A stretch of DNA of 62,000 nucleotides from Adiantum capillus-veneris (lineage: Eukaryota; Streptophyta; Polypodiopsida; Polypodiales; Pteridaceae). The notes beneath the pieces were generated by a model, which saw only the letters and a list, made by a program, of their open reading frames with translations, made no database searches and had not been told where the DNA came from. A program made the translations under genes and the position numbers. Positions 35,575 to 47,442 of this stretch are shown one piece after another. The DNA is taken from positions 75,683,435 to 75,745,434 of the forward strand of contig CM043950.1 in NCBI GenBank assembly GCA_014529385.2, read 5' to 3'. Numbering within the stretch: the first letter of the stretch is position 1; the number at the start of each line of letters is the position of its first letter.

Positions 35575-35800
35575 CCAAGCTCTAAAGTGAGTGCTTGGAA
35601 AACCAAGACCATTACAATTTTGCGAGCAAGTTGTTGTTGATGTGAAGAGGGGGATGAAATACACATTTACTCCAAGCCCTCATCTGGACATTGAAAACCC
35701 ACTTCAATTGTTTGGTACTTGTGTTACATGTGACCATATACATGTGGTAGTGATGTGTGTGAACACACTAGGACCGTCATGGCAATTTTTTCCTCTTTAG

Positions 35801-36499
35801 GAGGTATTTTTCCCTGTGCATTGTATATACGTCCATCACTCTAGGGCTAACAATATTTCTATTGTACACTAGGTAATACAATCTCAATTGTGGGCCTTGA
35901 GCTTCCTTCGTCTTCTCCAAGCTGTGTGTGTTCCTCTCAACCCTAACTCCAACAATTGTATCAGACCGGGTCACATCCTCCCGGGCTTAGTCGCAAGCGT
36001 TGCCAAAACATCCCTGCTCGTTTTCTCAAATTTCAACGAGCTTTGACGAGTGTTAGCAGGTCGATTAAACATTTGGGAGAGCTCGTAGACCATGGTCTGC
36101 TCAGAAATTTCATTTCGGGCTAATTTCGACCTCCGTTTCCACACCACAAGAGAGAGAGAGAGAGAGAGAGAGATTGATTGATTTTACCATCGAGTTCATA
36201 GGGTTTGTCTCACCAAGGACACCCCTCAAGCCCTTCAAATTTCTAAAATATTTTGATTTTGCTGAAATTATATAGTATTTTCGAAAGCGTAGCTACCATT
36301 TCACCTATAGAAAATGGATAAAATGCTCGACAAAAACCAACCCCCACATTAGCACCCCAAATGGGGAGAGAGACCGGCGAGTCGACGGACCTTTTACAAA
36401 TTCTCGGGGTTTCTTTTTTATACTTTTAAGAGTAAAATGCAGGCCATGCTTAAAAATTTATAAACTCTTTAAATTTTGACAAGCAAAGGTGCCAAAAAA
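35801..36499. other. Intergenic interval
   Basis: No recognisable gene. Includes a (GA)n of about 22 bp at 36150-36172 and a mixed-composition stretch at 35930-36130. Confidence 0.5.
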
Positions 36500-36532
36500 T
36501 GTGTGTGTGTGTGTGTGTGTGTGTGAGAGTGA

Positions 36533-36599
<67 letters not shown>
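36500..36599. repeat. Compound (GT)n(GA)n microsatellite
   Basis: A GT run of about 28 bp passes through a few mixed units into about 62 bp of GA. Confidence 0.95.
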
Positions 36600-36601
<2 letters not shown>

Positions 36602-36703
36602 AGAAGAAGAAAAAATAATAATTTTACCCCATAGGAATAATCCCAGAAGATATATTTGACACTTGCATGTGAATAGAGTTATTTTTGTTTCGTCTTTTGA
36701 CAC

Positions 36704-36743
36704 TCTTTCTCTCTCTCTCTCTCTCTAACACACACACACACAC
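36704..36743. repeat. Compound (CT)n(CA)n microsatellite
   Basis: Short CT run followed by a CA run, the complement of the (GT)n(GA)n order. Confidence 0.9.
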
Positions 36744-36919
36744 CTCTTTGTAAAAGAATAATTCAAAATGTTGAGGAATGATCCAATAAAGATTGCAAAG
36801 ATCTATTTGATGGTCTAAAGTTCAAGACCTTGTATATCAAGTACTACACCACTACACCACGATGACAAGTCATCTATATATGCACACACAAGCTCCACAC
36901 AAATTGATATGCACCCAAC

Positions 36920-36949
36920 ATGTGTGTGTGTGTGTGTGTGCGTGGGGTC

Positions 36950-37003
<54 letters not shown>
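36920..37003. repeat. Compound (GT)n ... (GA)n(G)n
   Basis: GT run, a 14-bp spacer, a GA run of about 40 bp, then about 11 G. Confidence 0.92.
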
Positions 37004-37443
37004 ACCTTTTACAACTATGCCGATGTGGGCATAGCTACAAAAGGCCATGCTTAAAAGAACCGAACGACCTCACTTGTGTCGGCGTGACCACAATTGAGGC
37101 TAGGTAATTTGCCGAACTTACAGCCTATTGTGACCAGCACCTAAGCTGAAGCTGTTTTGAAGCATTGTATCCAGCTCAGCCATGGAAGGGTGTCTGTCCA
37201 CCGGCATCGTGTGACAGCGTAACAGCTTAATAACGCATAAGTGGACCTTTCTTTTTCCGTCCTATGCTTTTTCATGGTAGGACAGAGGTGTCTACCGCTC
37301 TCTCCCTCTCTCTGCTGCGGATGTGTGATCGAGATTAGTACTGAACTGAACCCATAGATACAGATAAAGAACAACATACACAGTCCACTCTCACAGCCTG
37401 CGTCATCGTGTTCTCGTCCCCCCCTACCTCCCCCCGCCGCCGC

Positions 37444-37447
<4 letters not shown>

Positions 37448-37514
<67 letters not shown>
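37448..37514. repeat. (CT)n(CA)n in the 5' leader of the hydrolase gene
   Basis: A CT run of about 38 bp followed by a CA run of about 28 bp that ends directly at the ATG (37515). In plants, CT/GA-rich leaders are common near transcription starts; a regulatory role here is inference. Confidence 0.9.
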
Positions 37515-37516
<2 letters not shown>

Positions 37517-37736
37517 GAGCGCACCTCGGCATTTTGTGCTAGTGCATGGTCTAGGACATGGTGCATGGTGCTGGTACAAAGTGACTGCCTTGCTGGAGGC
37601 CTCTGGTCATACTGTAACAGCGCTCGATCTCGCTTCCTCCGGCATCCACAAGACTGACGCCAACTCCATCACCTCCGTAGCGGACTATTTGGCTCCCTTA
37701 ACGGACTTCCTCGCCCACTCTGTTGCGGATCATCAG
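37515..37736 (+). CDS. MES/SABP2-family alpha/beta-hydrolase, exon 1
   Basis: Encodes the first 74 residues of a methylesterase-type hydrolase. FVLVHGLGHGAWCWYK (residues 7-22) holds the HG oxyanion-hole motif, and ASGHTVTALDLASSGI (29-44) follows, both standard for the family that includes salicylate and jasmonate methylesterases and hydroxynitrile lyases. The frame ends in phase 0 at GATCATCAG/GTACTT, a good donor. Start chosen because it gives the usual short N-terminus before the first strand. The protein is probably cytosolic, as no signal peptide is seen. The substrate cannot be told from these exons. Confidence 0.85.
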
Positions 37737-37848
37737 GTACTTATTATTGCACTCCCGATTGCAACCCTCATCTATAGGTGACATGGGGAGGGATTCGTGG
37801 GATCGATGGCAGGGTGTGATCGGCGGAGCGGGGTGTTTTGGGCTGTCA

Positions 37849-37867
37849 AATCCCCCCCCCCCCCCCA
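37849..37867. repeat. Poly-C tract
   Basis: About 18 C in a row inside intron 1. Confidence 0.9.
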
Positions 37868-38009
37868 CCGGTGTCTAACTCTCCCTAGTGTCGCATGCTT
37901 TGCATTCACAGGCGCTAGGACTCCGGAGGACAGGTTGAAGTGATGCTCTGTGGAGTGTTAGCCCAAAATGTAAAAGGATGTCCATCTTTTTTTCCCTAAG
38001 GGGAGAGGT

Positions 38010-38232
38010 GTGGTGTGTGGTGGGATTGCCCTTAGTGTGAAGTAAGTACGTGCTCTCTCAAGGTAGGGACACACTCAGATTCAGATTGGACCAATCTGGT
38101 GCACACCACATTTGTGGTGTGTGGAGGGATCGCCCTTAGTGTGAATGTACTTGTAACTATCTCTTATGCTAATATATGGACGTGCTCTCTCAAGGTAGGG
38201 ACACACTCAGATTGGTCCAATCTAGTGCACAC
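38010..38232. repeat. Imperfect tandem duplication
   Basis: Blocks GTGGTGTGTGG...CCCTTAGTGTGAA and TGCTCTCTCAAGGTAGGGAC...GTGCACACCACA each occur twice. The first pair is spaced by 104 bp and the second by 132 bp, so the second unit has a 28-bp insertion between the blocks. Confidence 0.75.
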
Positions 38233-38502
38233 CACACTATATTACCTTGGTTTTTTAAAAAAAATTGCATTTTTTCAATAAAGGTCAGGAAAAAGAAATT
38301 ATCCCAAACATACACAAATCCCTTTAAGCCATATATTCATAAGCGAAAAAATTGCAAATCCAACTATGCTTTTCACTAAATTTACACTATTTTCTTGAAA
38401 TTCTAAGTAGAAGTTTTCCTTTTCAATTATTACCTATTATAAATTTCTAACTGACTCAACACTAAGCCGCGAGATACTTTTCCCAAAAACTGGGTCCAAG
38501 GG

Positions 38503-40060
38503 ATTTGATTTGATTTGATTTGGTATTAACGTCCGCAGGGGGGCAGAAATGACCCATGGGACTTCAAAGTGATACATAGTCTCCCCTCACGAGAGTGTAT
38601 GGTGTGGTGTGTGTTATTCTCTTTTTGTGTTCCTATGAGTGTCTTTTGATGCTCAAGTATGCGGGTGAGGTATGTTCCGAGATCTGTAGGGGAGGGGTCT
38701 GTCTTGGATAATAGGTCCGCAAAGGTAGAGCAACCGCTTAGAAGTGGTTGAAAATTAGCTCGGATGTGAGCGTATTCTGGGCATTCCAATGTCACATGTG
38801 CTTCATCTTCGGGAGTTTGCATTGTACATGATGTGCATATCCGTTTAGAAGCATCAATTTTCAGCCAACCCTCTATTTCTATTTTGAGCATATGTGACCT
38901 TGTGCACATCAAAGAGATGGCTCTTCGTGCCATGTGGGGCATGGGTGTTCGTATGTGGGCCTGGGCTTCCATTGTGTTGGTGCTATAGTCTTCCCAATAC
39001 TTTGTGTTGACATGCTCAAATTTCGAGCGGTGTTGTGTTGTCTTCCACTTGGTGTGGAGGCTATTTAGTAATGCAATTTCAAAATTCAGCATATGTTCTC
39101 CCTCCTTGCCCTCCTCAGTAAGCATGTCCACATATGTCTCTACATTCCATTTAGCGAACCATTTCTTAATGTCCTGTATGAAGCTCGATGACAGAAATTT
39201 TCTTTTTTTTGTCTTTTGCGGCGCACATCCCATTTCCCATGCAATGCGGGGGATTCGAGTAGTAGGCATCGCTTTGACCTTCATGATATACGTGTACATT
39301 TTTTGCAATGCTTTCATTTCTAATGGTCTCTTGCCTGTCTCCAAGAGTAGCACGGAGTATGGTGTCGTCTTTTTGACCCCCATGTGTCGACATAGAAACT
39401 TTTTCTGAATTTTTTCAATTTCATTCCATGTGTGGGCTGAAATGCTTGCTCCCCAGATTTCCACTCCATAGAGGATGGCTTGCACTACGCATGTTTAAAA
39501 AATGGTCGCTTTTATCTCCCATCTTTTTATGCTCCTTTGTGTGCACATGTTTTCAAATTGATAGTACTTGGCATGGCCAATGTCAATTCTATTATGTGCG
39601 CATTGTCCCCAAGCATAGTTGCACGGGATGTCCATCCCCAAGTACTTGAAACTGTCGACTTTCTCAATTTGTTTCCCTTGATACATGAGGGGGGAGTCGA
39701 TATCCATCTTACGAGTCTTTACAATCATGAACTTTGTTTTGTCTACATTGATTGATAGACCCACATTTTCACAAAAAGCATGTAACGCATCGATCTATTT
39801 CTGTAGAGCTGTAATGTCATGGGCGAAAAGAGCCACATTGTCTGCATAGATGAGCATGAGAAGTGTAAGCATCCCGATGGCTAGTTCATCCCCTTCTAGT
39901 TGAGGGAGGAAGCTTTCTATTTGATCAATGCACAATCCAAAAAGAGTAGGGGAGAGAGGGCATCCTTTTTTGAACCCCATGTTACTCGAGAAAGCTTTGG
40001 ACAGTCCTTTGTGCGTTTTTAGTTGACATATGACTCTGACATATGACTCTGACAAAGTAA
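38503..40060 (-). mobile_element. 5'-truncated LINE
   Basis: Non-LTR RT remnants on the minus strand. 40055-39795 has GFKKGCPLSPTLFGLCIDQI and the catalytic box as YADN. 39764-39495 has VDKTKFMIV and VDSFKYLGM. 39485-38526 (319 codons) has ILYGVEIWGASI, then EIEKIQKKFLCRHM, and a C-terminal zinc-finger-like C-x2-C...H...C (CTSCTMQTPEDEAHVTLEC). Motif A and the endonuclease are missing, so the copy is truncated at about 40.06 kb. The 3' end carries four ATTTG units on the plus strand (CAAAT on the coding strand), a simple-repeat tail. I cannot place the clade. Confidence 0.82.
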
Positions 40061-41256
40061 GGAGGAGGAGAGCTCTCCTCGGCAGTAAGGCACACCATGC
40101 ATTTAATGAGGGGGACTAATGGGGTCGAGCTCGGGGTTCACGAGCGTGAGCTTGAAGCGCATTAAACCCAAGCAGTGCAAAAATTGAGATGGTATGGGGA
40201 CTTCACCATTCCCCACAACTAAGAGTTGAACCTTCAATGGACTTCTTAATTGTGGATCCCTTCACCCTAGTCCCTCTTTAGTAAATATCGATATTACTTG
40301 GTGTTGGGGAGAGGACTCCTGAGAAAGAGTAGCCACGATGTTGAGTCCCATGCCGTGCTTTCATACCATGTGAGAATGAGAGATCCCAGATCATGTACAC
40401 ACTCGTGTACACAAAATGAGGGAGTAACAGAACGAGAGCGAAAGAGCAATGATGCAAAAACACTAATAATAAAAATATATAGAGAGATTTGCCCAACACT
40501 TACACTAGTTTGATACCAAAAAGGATACTTTACTGTCCTTGTTTCATCAATTTAAATAAATGGCACATGAAATCTACAAAACATCTCAAGAAATTCTTTT
40601 TCAAACTTAAAAAATATAAGCCAAAGTATAATCACTCACCCCCGTGTACACAACCGCAATAGAAACTACACTCATGAAAAGCACCTACGTAAAAAAATAA
40701 TAGTTGATAGTCTAAGAAAAAAGAGCGGATGCATGCAATAATCTATGGGAAAGAAAAATGAGCGGATGCATGCAATAATCTATGGGAAAAAAAAATTATA
40801 TGTCCTTGTAACCTCATGTGAAAAAGAATTTCTTTGTAAATAGAATTAAATATAACAAATCATGTGGATCAAATATACATTGTTTGGAAATTCAATTAAC
40901 GACCACATAAAACATTTGGTTTTATTTAAATTTGCATTGTGTTATGTTGTATATATACTAGATCTACTACTTCATTACTCAATGTGGTATAATTTGATGG
41001 TTATACAACCCACGTTTGATAATTAATTTCATATCCCAAAAATCGCATATTGAAATTTTATTTTTTATTATCAAAAATTGTCCTTAAAATAATGTCCACT
41101 TTTGCAATTTTTTCATTCATTTCATTTATTTTTATAAAAATGTGGCATGTCTTATATGAACACAATTGGAGAATCTATTTGGATACTTTCTTGAGTTTTT
41201 CATAGGAATGTTTATTTTGCAAAAAAATTATGCACTATAAATTTTCTTATATGAGC
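40061..41256. other. Non-coding intron segment with a 37-bp tandem repeat
   Basis: AGCGGATGCATGCAATAATC starts at 40724 and again at 40761. The rest is AT-rich, with no recognisable gene. Confidence 0.6.
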
Positions 41257-42154
41257 ATAGCACTAGTTTTGTGTTATAACAAGACATAAAAAAAACTTAT
41301 TCGGGGTTTTGGAAAAAAATCAAATACTCATGTTATTGTATGTGTTTGTAGAAGTTTCCTTACTTCAACTAAAAGATAACATCACAATTTATGTGGATAA
41401 AAATAAGAAACACTCACAAATCTTGACTCTGTGATCAAGAAGGAGCTCTCAATGTTAAAGAATTTCTCAATCGACCAAAAGCAACATATTTTCTATGTGA
41501 ACCCTACTTTACACAAGGTACAAAAATCTCAAGACAGCAAACCTGTTTTGGGATTACATAAGGAGTCTTTAGTAAAGCGTTGGATTTTTTGTGCAAAAAA
41601 CTTTCTTTTTTAATGTCTTTGTGAGGGGTGTCTACATTTGTGTACCTCTCTCTTTAGTACCATTGAATATTGGTTAGCCATTTTTTTTAATGCTTTTGGA
41701 ATATATTTTTATATAATAAGTCATTGGTACAATTGTTTTCAAAAAGTGTAATACTCTATTTTGAAACAAGAGAAAGGATCACGATGGCTTTCTAAAACAA
41801 AACAAAAGTGATAAAATCATTAGGTTGAGTTCAACTGGAATCAATATTCGAGAAAGGATTGCCTCAGCTTAGCTGTGAGCTAGTTGAAAATCAAAACTAG
41901 CCGGTTGCAAACCATGGGTAAAGGAAAGAAAAACCCGTGAAATATGTGAGAAAATAGTTTAAAAGTCATGAGAATTTAAAGTTTTTGTTTAGTATTTCTG
42001 GTTTGCTACTTTGACTGACGATCGTTTAATAAAAGAGCCTTTTTCCAATATTGATTAAAATTAGGTTATAGGATGCAAGAAAAATCAAGAATGTGAGGTT
42101 GTGAAATGAAATGTGAAAAAAAATCATAAATAAATAAATATATATATCTATGTG

Positions 42155-42156
42155 TA

Positions 42157-42201
<45 letters not shown>

Positions 42202-42222
42202 TTGTATGTGTGTGTATATATC
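42155..42222. repeat. (TG)n(TA)n microsatellite
   Basis: TG run followed by TA run and mixed TG/TA, inside the long piggyBac-like copy. The imperfect repeats GAAATGAAATGTGAAA at about 42103 and 42282 flank it. Confidence 0.85.
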
Positions 42223-42329
42223 TATAGAATTTATTAGAAATATGCAAGGTTAATGCAAGAGAAGTCAAGACATGTCACATGCGAAATGAAATGTGAAATA
42301 AAAAGATCCATTTATTATTTTCGAGCTAA

Positions 42330-42500
42330 AGATAAGTCTCCATTAATCACACAAAAAACATTTATAATAAGTCTCCATCATCACACTTAAAATAACATTT
42401 AAGATAAATCTCCACCATCACACTAAAAACATTTAAGATAAGTTTTCATCATCACACTTAAAATAACATTTAACATAAGTCTCCATCCTTTCAAAAAAAA
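42330..42500. repeat. Short tandem array, AAGATAAGTCTCCATCATCACAC type
   Basis: About five imperfect units of 30-45 bp, each holding AAGTCTCCAT(C) CATCACAC and AAAACATTTA. Confidence 0.75.
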
Positions 42501-43701
42501 CATTGAAAGTATGCCTAACCCAACTCAACACTAAGGCTTTTTTTTAGAAAGAAAAAAAAAAAAACTAGTGTCACTTTCTCAATTTTCCTGTCACAAAGAA
42601 TCCTCTTATTATTAAATTCATCTTAATAGCGTTATGTGGGCCATAGTGAACTTTCAGCTTGTTTCCATAAACGTTAATTAGTTCTTGAACAAAGTCTATG
42701 GTTGCTATAGGCTCAAAATTTTTCATTTGAACATAATACTAAGTATAAGTAATTGTAATTTTTGACAATTTGTTGACTTATCATTGGTGTTTCCATGCAT
42801 AGGCCTATCATCACCTTTATACACGCTTCTACTTTACACACTTCGGTTCTTTACTTTCATGTTCAAGCATAAAAAGCATCAAAACATATCTCCCTAAGGA
42901 AACTTGAAATACACATATGAAGTGTAAAAAATGCACGGATGAAAAACTTGGCTTTCAGAATGTGGCATTTTGCATAGCATATAAACCTAACTAGTTGGCA
43001 TTCTGTATGGCATATAAACCTATCAAGCTGACACCAAATTGAATTTGTATGCTTATATGTGGACCTAAGCTTAAAGTTGTGTGAGATTTAGCAATTTAAA
43101 GACAACATCGTATTTTCTCAAAATGAGTGTCATTCTAGTAAAATGAAATAACACTTCTCCCCTTTGTGTTGCTTTCAATTTGGGGTATTAGGCCTCCCAA
43201 AACTCAAGGAAGAAGAGTTGCATAATGATAACTCCGTAAATACACTCAAAACTTGTGATTACAAAGATACATCCAACAAAATGTGAATTTTACTATCAAC
43301 TTAGTACATATAATTTATTTATAAATAGGTCATAGATTCCCATACATAGGCTTTCTATCTTCTAGAAGCATATTAACACATTTAGAACTATCTATGCTAG
43401 CTATGTAACACTTTAAATATCTTTGAGCTGAGTTTTAAGGTGATCTAATGCCAATTTCATGAAAATTGGCCAAAAGCAGTAAACATTGTTTGACTCGAGG
43501 TATGTTAAAAATTTTATTCAAACCCAACTCTAAAGGTGGAATCATTAGCCCAAAAAAACCAAGTTTTTATGGTAGCTATGTGGATATAGGGCAATGTAGA
43601 ACTTCCTTGGCGTCTCAAGCTATAATTCTAAGAAGTTGCTAAGTTAAGAAGATATAAAAGTGTCCAAGGACATAATAAGTGTCCTATTACACTAGTGTTA
43701 A

Positions 43702-45240
43702 AGACTACACATAAATCATGTCAAAAAAGGATAATAAACTAATAATAATGTCAATATTAATAAAAAGGCTAAAAAAATTTATTAATCCCTATAATTTGTG
43801 GAAAATATTCCTCAAGTTTCATAAATTCTTAATATGCTCCTCCTATTTGGCAAAAAATTCCCCAAATAAATGCCCTTCAATTTTTCCAAAAAAAAATAAA
43901 ATACCCCTCGTTAACCTCTTAAAAACCTTCAACTACAATCATTTTTTAGCTTTCTTTTCTATGCATGGGATTAATGGTTCTTTCTCAAGATAAAAGCTAA
44001 AAGAACTAGGATTATATATAGTACTGTTGGCTCTATCTCAAGATGAAACCGTTCATAATTTTTAGCCATGGACACCTCTATTTGTGAGTTGATTGGTCGA
44101 TTGGTTTTGTCTAAGATAGATACTTGAAGATAGATCTCTATTGCTATGAGACATAAAACGATTCAAAAAATTGGGGCAATTCATTCAAAAATTATACAAG
44201 GCTATAATGTGACTTTTTAAATCTGAGGGGTGTTATTTAGGAAATTTCTCAAATTTCACCTTTATTTTAATAATTTTCTCATACCTAAACTAAGTATCAA
44301 TAGGCCAAATGCATATGCTGCGCAAAAATAGCCATGCAAGAAAGAAATCCATGTAGATTCTAATTAGCATATTGGCCTTGGCACGCGTCATGGGGTATCC
44401 ATTCCTTTGAAGGAACAGATAGACAATAGGTTGAAGGATAATTTAGGTCTCATAAAGGATTGCCCTTTTGCTGAAACGCGCTTTGACTCTTTGATGTAGG
44501 GTGTTAGTCGAGGTTACAGTGTAAAGAACAAGGGGCCACATTAAAGTACTTGGGGGAATTATATGTTGACATGCTCTGAATTTTAGCAAAATCGTATAAG
44601 TTTTATGTGTCTATGAATGCATTATCGACTGGCGAGTTGTAGATCAATAAGCTATATATTGATGCATACGAAAAACAACCTCACCTGCTCCCAACCGCCA
44701 TACCAACCCCATGTACAAGAAAAATTCTCTAAAAGATCATCCTTCTTATTTAGAGATTAAAACTTGATATTTATATGCCTTAATTGTTTTTTTCAAAAAG
44801 TATTGTTGTATGTGCTTGTCTATACCTATATAAAATAAAAGAAGCCAAACGTGTTATTGAAGCTTTTTCAAAACTTAATATCTAGTAAATGTCCAGCATC
44901 ATCATGATTCTTACGAAACCCAGATCTTAATACTAAAAAAAACACATTCAATACATCTCCATTTAAGTGATTATGTGTTTCAAGTGGCTATATCGTATGC
45001 CCTTTTAATATCTCAAAAGTTTTTGGTCGGCCAAAAACGGTGAGGCCTTAGTGATGCCTTCCCTTATTTTCTTTATAAAACGGAGAGGTTATTTTTTAAA
45101 AACCCACAATCTTTTCGTTGATCGAAAGAGATAAAATACACTCATTGTAAAGACATTCACATCGTCATTGAATCATAGAACATAGACTCATCAATTGTAG
45201 TCACAATGCATCCATGATGAGTTCTTGTGCCCCATGCGAT
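43702..45240. other. Non-coding intron segment
   Basis: AT-rich, no recognisable gene or element end. A GAAACGCGC word near 44474 is not part of a hammerhead. Confidence 0.5.

Positions 45241-45292
<52 letters not shown>
45241..45292. repeat. Compound (GT)n(GA)n microsatellite
   Basis: GT run of about 24 bp directly followed by a GA run of about 28 bp. Confidence 0.95.
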
Positions 45293-45295
<3 letters not shown>

Positions 45296-45676
45296 CTAGC
45301 CTAGGCACTAGGGGAGAGAGAAGACTAGAGTCACAGTGAACAAAGAAAAGGGAGGACTAAGAGTCATTGGCAAATCAATTTAGGCTAAGAGGGCTAATTT
45401 AAGGACAATGATAAAATTGGGCAAGGAAACTCTGAGGGCCTATAGTGAGCACACAAAGCTGTAGACTATTGCATTGTGTAACAAGTGGGATCTGATTAGA
45501 AACCAGTCGAGGGGAGTTTAATGGCTATGAAGCTAGAAAGGATTTAGAAGATTGTCTTAGCAAATCATAGACTGACACATCAAGGATCTCGGGAGGTCAT
45601 GAACGTGTGACATCATTTGCACTATTCTCTCAAATCATTTGAGAGGAAATCAAAACTGTCCTCTTGTGTGTAGACC

Positions 45677-46062
45677 CTCAGGACTAAGTAACACGGGGTC
45701 TTAAATGAACACCCCGTCATGGAATCCATGGCGAGCAGCCATGCGCACAAAAGCAGAGGCACACACGGCCGTTCGATATTAAACGGACGTGTCCGTGTTT
45801 ACTTTTCTGTCCATGTTTACTTTTTGCCATTTAAGTTTAGCTTATATAGTTTATGATTTGCCTTGTTGAGACCGAAATGCACGCGCATGCGTGGTTAGCT
45901 CACCAAGTTGCCTTGGCCAAGGTGTCGGGTTCGAATCACCGAGCGGACGTTGACTTGCATTTTTGTTGACCGTCCATCTCCCTCGAGATTCCCTTGTGCC
46001 AAGGCCACCGTCGATCCCATGACAGGGTCTTCATTAAAGACCCCGTGCTCCTTAGCCATGAG
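45677..46062. mobile_element. Short TIR element with 11-bp target duplication and tRNA-like boxes
   Basis: Terminal inverted repeats of about 46 bp (left starts CTCAGGACTAAGTAACACGG, right complement CTCATGGCTAAGGAGCACGG). GTGTGTAGACC flanks both ends (45666-45676 and 46063-46073). Long TIRs with a 9-11 bp target duplication fit a Mutator-like MITE. Internally, GTGGTTAGCTCA (45891-45902) and GGTTCGAATC (45928-45938) match the A and B boxes of RNA polymerase III promoters, at the spacing seen in tRNA-derived SINEs. Either a SINE has been captured between TIRs, or a tRNA-like promoter belongs to the family. Confidence 0.7.
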
Positions 46063-46615
46063 GTGTGTAGACCAGAGTGGTCCACAAACGTGAGACAATC
46101 GCTGAATTTGATGTTGTGACCAATGCTTAGAAAATCTTTCAAAGCCTTTTCACTCACAATGAGCTAGTTTTTAGTAATTTTGAGAAGGTAAAATACACAT
46201 AGAAGACAAAATTAACACTAGATTTAGTGGAATTTGAGGCTGTTGTTACTCCTTTTCACCCCAATGTGAGCGAGCCGATTTTCAATTAAAGTTATCTTTT
46301 CCCGAGCCTTGGTTGTGACCGCTCCACAATAATTTGGTGCGGCTCAACTGCTAGTCCACCACCACTCGTGCCCTACTCCATGCAGCTTTCTTCTCAAATA
46401 TTGCCTTCTCTCCCAATCCTCCCCTCCTCACCTGTGCAACAACGAGGTTCATCGCATCGTCGTGTCCATTGTCCTCACTGTCCATCAGAGGTGTAGTGGG
46501 TGTCTCACCTTCTCTTATTAGCCACTGTAGTTGGCGAGAGCATCGTCTACACTAGCAGTGAGTAGTCCAACAATAGTAGTCGGCCGCACCTTCAACAAAG
46601 AACTTCACAAAGCTT

Positions 46616-46616
<1 letters not shown>

Positions 46617-46660
<44 letters not shown>
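46617..46660. repeat. (CT)n microsatellite
   Basis: About 44 bp of pure CT. Confidence 0.95.
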
Positions 46661-46663
<3 letters not shown>

Positions 46664-46779
46664 GTGTCCTGCAGGGAGCAACTATAGTGGCATAGATACT
46701 GTGAGGCTCAGACCTCCATAATTGAGAATTTAGTGTAGAAACCTACAAAATATAATCAAATTTCCGCGAGCGGCAATAG

Positions 46780-46780
<1 letters not shown>

Positions 46781-46833
<53 letters not shown>
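46781..46833. repeat. (CT)n microsatellite
   Basis: About 52 bp of CT, 120 bp from the previous one. Confidence 0.95.
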
Positions 46834-46834
<1 letters not shown>

Positions 46835-46868
46835 ATGCGTGTGCTTGTGTGGACGGGCAACGTCCCTT

Positions 46869-47290
46869 ATGACTAAGTGACACAGAGCATTTAAGAGGGG
46901 TGGTGAAGGGATCAATGGATGTGAACTCCACCCGCGGCCGTCAAGGCGATCTGCACCATAGATAGCTTGTTAAAACTAAACCTGGCCAAGAACTAAACTC
47001 GGACATGTTGCCTATCCGAGTTTAGTTCTAAGCTAGTCCAAGTTTATCCTTTATAACACCATGTAAAATGCCTTTGTTTTCACATGCACGCGGATGAGCG
47101 ACGTGGTGAGCTCAAGCCTCAAAGGCATTGGGGCATGAGGTTGTGGGTTCCAATCCAAGCTCCTCACTTGTGCCGCCATTTTTTGGGGGGGAACTTGCCC
47201 ACCTCGGGATGCTGCCAACCCTCCTCCATCGTCGATCCCCTTACCCACCGCCACGTGTGCCCCCGTATAACTTAGTGCCATGGGGCGGCC
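46869..47290. mobile_element. Second, diverged TIR element with tRNA-like boxes
   Basis: Left end ATGACTAAGTGACAC, right end complement ATGGCACTAAGTTATACGGG: a relative of the element at 45.7 kb. It also has A-box-like GTGGTGAGCTCA (47103-47114) and B-box-like GGGTTCCAATCC (47145-47156), and shares CGTCGATCCC before the right end. No target duplication was found. It holds a perfect 15-bp hairpin (46989-47003 with 47015-47029, 11-nt loop). Confidence 0.55.
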
Positions 47291-47369
47291 TCTACTAGAA
47301 CACAGACTTGGATGGATGAGCAATGTACGAGGCTAGCAAGGTCAATACGAGGCTAGTAAGGTCAGTATG

Positions 47370-47371
<2 letters not shown>

Positions 47372-47438
<67 letters not shown>
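47372..47438. repeat. Compound (TG)n(AG)n microsatellite
   Basis: GT run of about 30 bp followed by a GA run of about 37 bp. Confidence 0.95.

Positions 47439-47442
<4 letters not shown>

Larger units (their letters stand above)
34342..35800 (+). pseudogene. 3' exon remnants of the unrecognised coiled-coil gene
   Basis: Exon copy 34342-34512 ends at a plausible donor. After a 1.06-kb T-rich intron, the acceptor TTTGTTTTGCAG (ends 35574) precedes ATGGAGTATGCCAAGCTC in matching phase, giving QQQE/MEYAKL followed by a stop (TAA). A different frame in 35600-35800 reads VVVDVKRGMKYTFTPSPHLD and continues to FGTCVTCDHIHVVVMCVNTL. The exon-intron layout is convincing, but the stop and shift make it a pseudogene or a misassembled exon set. 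Confidence 0.45.
41257..43701. mobile_element. piggyBac-like element, long diverged copy
   Basis: The right end (to TTAA at 43698-43701) has AAAGTGTCCAAGGACATAA and CACTAGTGTTAA like the other copies. The left end at 41261 has CACTAG, then ACAAGACATAAAA and CGGGGTTTTGGAAAA, matching the left end of copy 1, though the left TTAA is mutated. Interior stretches such as CCCAAAACTCAAGGAAGA also match. About 2.44 kb, nearly twice copy 1, with internal microsatellite and short tandem repeats. No transposase frame. Confidence 0.6.

Noticed and set aside
42330-42500. CRISPR-like array
   Set aside because: Units are imperfect and contiguous, without uniform spacers, and the context is plant intron sequence.
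44465-44500. GAAACGCGC word suggesting a third hammerhead
   Set aside because: No CTGANGA core or pairing stem I in the right place.
45928-45938. A genuine tRNA gene at the B-box-like word
   Set aside because: No cloverleaf can be closed around it: the acceptor and anticodon stems are missing, so it is only tRNA-derived.
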